Positions 5,750 through 6,940 of a stretch of 6,940 nt of DNA are shown piece by piece. The notes beneath the pieces are model-generated. The model did not search any database, had not been told where the DNA came from, and was given only the letters and a program-made list of their open reading frames with translations. Both the position numbers and the translations under genes were made by a program. The stretch lies in assembly GCA_031411335.1 (NCBI GenBank), contig JANOAX010000120.1:1-6940 (forward strand). Direction: 5' to 3'. How positions within the stretch are numbered: the first letter of the stretch is position 1; each line of letters begins with the position of its first letter. This stretch comes from JAJTFW01 sp031411335. Lineage in GTDB: Bacteria > Bacteroidota > Bacteroidia > AKYH767-A > OLB10.

Positions 5750-6658
5750 ATGAAAATCCCTCCCTACTTAGTTCCCGGAAGTACCATTGGAATTTGTGCC
5801 CCTGCACGAAAAGTAAGTCCGGAGGAGCTGGCTCCCGGAATTTCTTTATTGGAGAGTTGGGGTTTTAAAGTGAAAACTGCGAAGAATTTATATGCTGCCG
5901 AAAATCAGTTTTCGGGTAGTGATGCACAACGAACTGCTGATATGCAAGAGTTGATGGATGATCCAACGGTAGATGCCATCATCAGCGCACGAGGTGGTTA
6001 TGGTTGTATGCGAATCATCGACCAACTTGATTTTATTCGCTTCGCACAAAATCCAAAATGGATCATCGGTTTTAGTGATCTAACTGTTTTTCACAATCAC
6101 CTGCACCAACAATTTCAAATTCCAAGTATACATGCGGCTATGGTGTTTAGCATGGGCAGCGATCGATGTACACCCGATGCACTCGAGAATTTGAGAAAGC
6201 TATTAACGGGTGAGGATATCCGTTATTCAATTGAAAATTCACCATGGAATAGGAAAGGAAAAGAAGAAGGAATTTTGGTAGGAGGAAATCTTTCTTTGAT
6301 GTATGCGTTGTCTGGCTCTGCGTCGGATATCGACACCAGAGGAAAAATATTATTTCTCGAAGATTTGGATGAGTATCTCTATCATATCGATCGTATGATG
6401 ATGCAACTAAAACGTTCAGGGAAATTGGACGGACTTTCTGGTCTCATCGTAGGCGGCATGAGTGAAATGCGCGATAACGCGATTCCCTTCGGAAAAACAG
6501 CCGAAGAAATTATTTCGGAAGCCGTACGTGAATATACTTTTCCAGTGTGCATGAATTTTCCAGCCGGACATATCCAAAACAATCAACCACTCATGATGGG
6601 AGGGAAAGTGAGTATGGATGTGGGGGAGAATAGTGTCATCGAGATTTTAGTACATTAA
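5750..6658 (+). CDS. LD-carboxypeptidase, peptidase family S66
   Basis: Serine peptidase of the S66 (LdcA/MccF) family. Characterised LdcA enzymes cleave the L-Lys/DAP-D-Ala bond of peptidoglycan tetrapeptides during murein recycling in the cytoplasm; MccF relatives inactivate microcin C-like compounds. The 302-residue length is normal for the family. Visible motifs: PGSTIGICAPA (9-19), the conserved ARGGYG (80-85), nucleophile Ser109 in GFSDLT (107-112), GGNLSL (178-183), Glu204 in LFLEDLDEYLYHIDR (201-215), and His274 in PAGHIQNNQP (271-280). The Ser-Glu-His triad is complete, so it should be active. There is no signal peptide. I chose the ATG at 5750, which gives the usual short N-terminus. 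An upstream in-frame TTG at 5699 would add 17 residues beginning inside the octamer array and unlike the family. Recycling is the more likely role because no microcin genes are nearby, but MccF-like activity cannot be excluded. Confidence 0.93.
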   Translation: MKIPPYLVPGSTIGICAPARKVSPEELAPGISLLESWGFKVKTAKNLYAAENQFSGSDAQRTADMQELMDDPTVDAIISARGGYGCMRIIDQLDFIRFAQNPKWIIGFSDLTVFHNHLHQQFQIPSIHAAMVFSMGSDRCTPDALENLRKLLTGEDIRYSIENSPWNRKGKEEGILVGGNLSLMYALSGSASDIDTRGKILFLEDLDEYLYHIDRMMMQLKRSGKLDGLSGLIVGGMSEMRDNAIPFGKTAEEIISEAVREYTFPVCMNFPAGHIQNNQPLMMGGKVSMDVGENSVIEILVH

Positions 6659-6707
6659 AAGAAAGTTGAGTTTAATTCAAATTAGATTTTTAACAATAAT
6701 TCAATCG

Positions 6708-6738
6708 ACGCGAAATGCGAATGAACACGAAATGCGAA
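6708..6738. repeat. Short direct repeat ac(g/a)cgaaatgcgaa
   Basis: Copies at 6708-6721 and 6725-6738 match at 13 of 14 positions, 17 bases apart, downstream of the peptidase gene. It looks like another short interspersed intergenic repeat. It is followed by unremarkable AT-rich sequence up to the insertion-sequence end. Confidence 0.6.
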
Positions 6739-6800
6739 ATTTGCAACTAGAAGACACTAAATTAGGACTATCTATTTCAGGCTAGGTCATAGCATCCAAC

Positions 6801-6829
6801 TGCAGATCCCTAAATAAGGTTGACCGGTT
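6801..6829 (-). mobile_element. Probable terminal end of an IS3-family insertion sequence
   Basis: The stretch beginning tgcagatccc at 6801 and continuing through aaggttgaccgg lies directly beyond the transposase stop codon, where IS3-family elements end. It starts with TG, as IS3-type inverted repeats do, and the inner ggttgacc block resembles IS3-type ends as I remember them. The exact boundary is uncertain because the other end of the element lies outside the window, so neither the inverted-repeat partner nor a target-site duplication can be checked. Confidence 0.45.
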
Positions 6830-6940
6830 TTAGACTAATTCATTGTTAAATATAGTTATTCTCGGTATTACTTTTAATTGCTTGTTTTTCCACTTTTCTT
6901 CAAATTCGATTGGGCTCATTCTATTCAAGTGATTGTGTGG
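6830..6940 (-). CDS. IS3-family transposase (OrfB), C-terminal 36 residues only
   Basis: The minus-strand frame enters from the right edge and stops at TAA (6832-6830). The 36 residues begin PHNHLNRMSPIEFEEKW and end IFNNELV. The P-H-x-H-L-x-x-M-S-P-x-x-F-E pattern is the hallmark C-terminal end of the DDE integrase core in IS3-family OrfB transposases (from family knowledge), just after the catalytic Glu region, which lies outside the window. The protein catalyses cut-and-copy movement of its own element. Whether it is intact cannot be told here. It points towards the peptidase gene, and its stop lies 171 bases from the end of that gene. Confidence 0.82.
   Translation of the reverse strand, partial: PHNHLNRMSPIEFEEKWKNKQLKVIPRITIFNNELV

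Noticed and set aside
6382..6582. A 66-codon minus-strand frame inside the S66 peptidase gene
   Set aside because: It is antisense to conserved, catalytic parts of the peptidase and has no independent support.

Overview
The window looks like chromosomal DNA from a member of the Bacteroidota. The evidence is a MetRS of the form with a C-terminal tRNA-binding domain and a KISTS loop, AT-rich starts without Shine-Dalgarno sequences, a signal peptide ending SFG-Q in front of a small beta-barrel, candidate TAnnTTTG -7 boxes, and short interspersed direct repeats (AATTTGAAAAT and CCAACCCA types) of a kind I associate with environmental Bacteroidota genomes. I cannot name a genus.

Layout. Positions 1-1849 on the minus strand hold most of metG (methionyl-tRNA synthetase), running off the left edge inside its C-terminal tRNA-binding domain. 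A non-coding, AT-rich gap (1850-2305) follows, with a small repeat cluster next to the metG promoter region. Positions 2306-5364 carry four plus-strand genes: a probable lipoprotein, a 360-residue secreted protein, a second probable lipoprotein and a small outer-membrane beta-barrel-like protein. All four have N-terminal export signals, none has a function I recognise, and they are visibly more AT-rich than the flanking housekeeping genes. Positions 5365-5749 form an intergenic region dense in inverted and direct repeats, ending in a tandem array of an 8-bp unit. Next is an S66-family LD-carboxypeptidase (5750-6658) with its Ser-Glu-His catalytic residues in place. The right edge (6830-6940, minus strand) is the C-terminal end of an IS3-family-type transposase, with a likely insertion-sequence end just outside it.

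How it fits together. metG and the S66 peptidase are ordinary housekeeping genes (translation; peptidoglycan recycling). The four exported proteins between them look like an accessory block of cell-envelope proteins. The gaps between them (51, 133 and 115 bases) do not establish an operon. I did not find a CRISPR array, RNA gene, toxin-antitoxin pair, phage gene or recognisable defence system. The parts worth a second look are the repeat-rich spacer before the peptidase, the repeated or palindromic leader before the gene at 4059, and the uncharacterised exported block.
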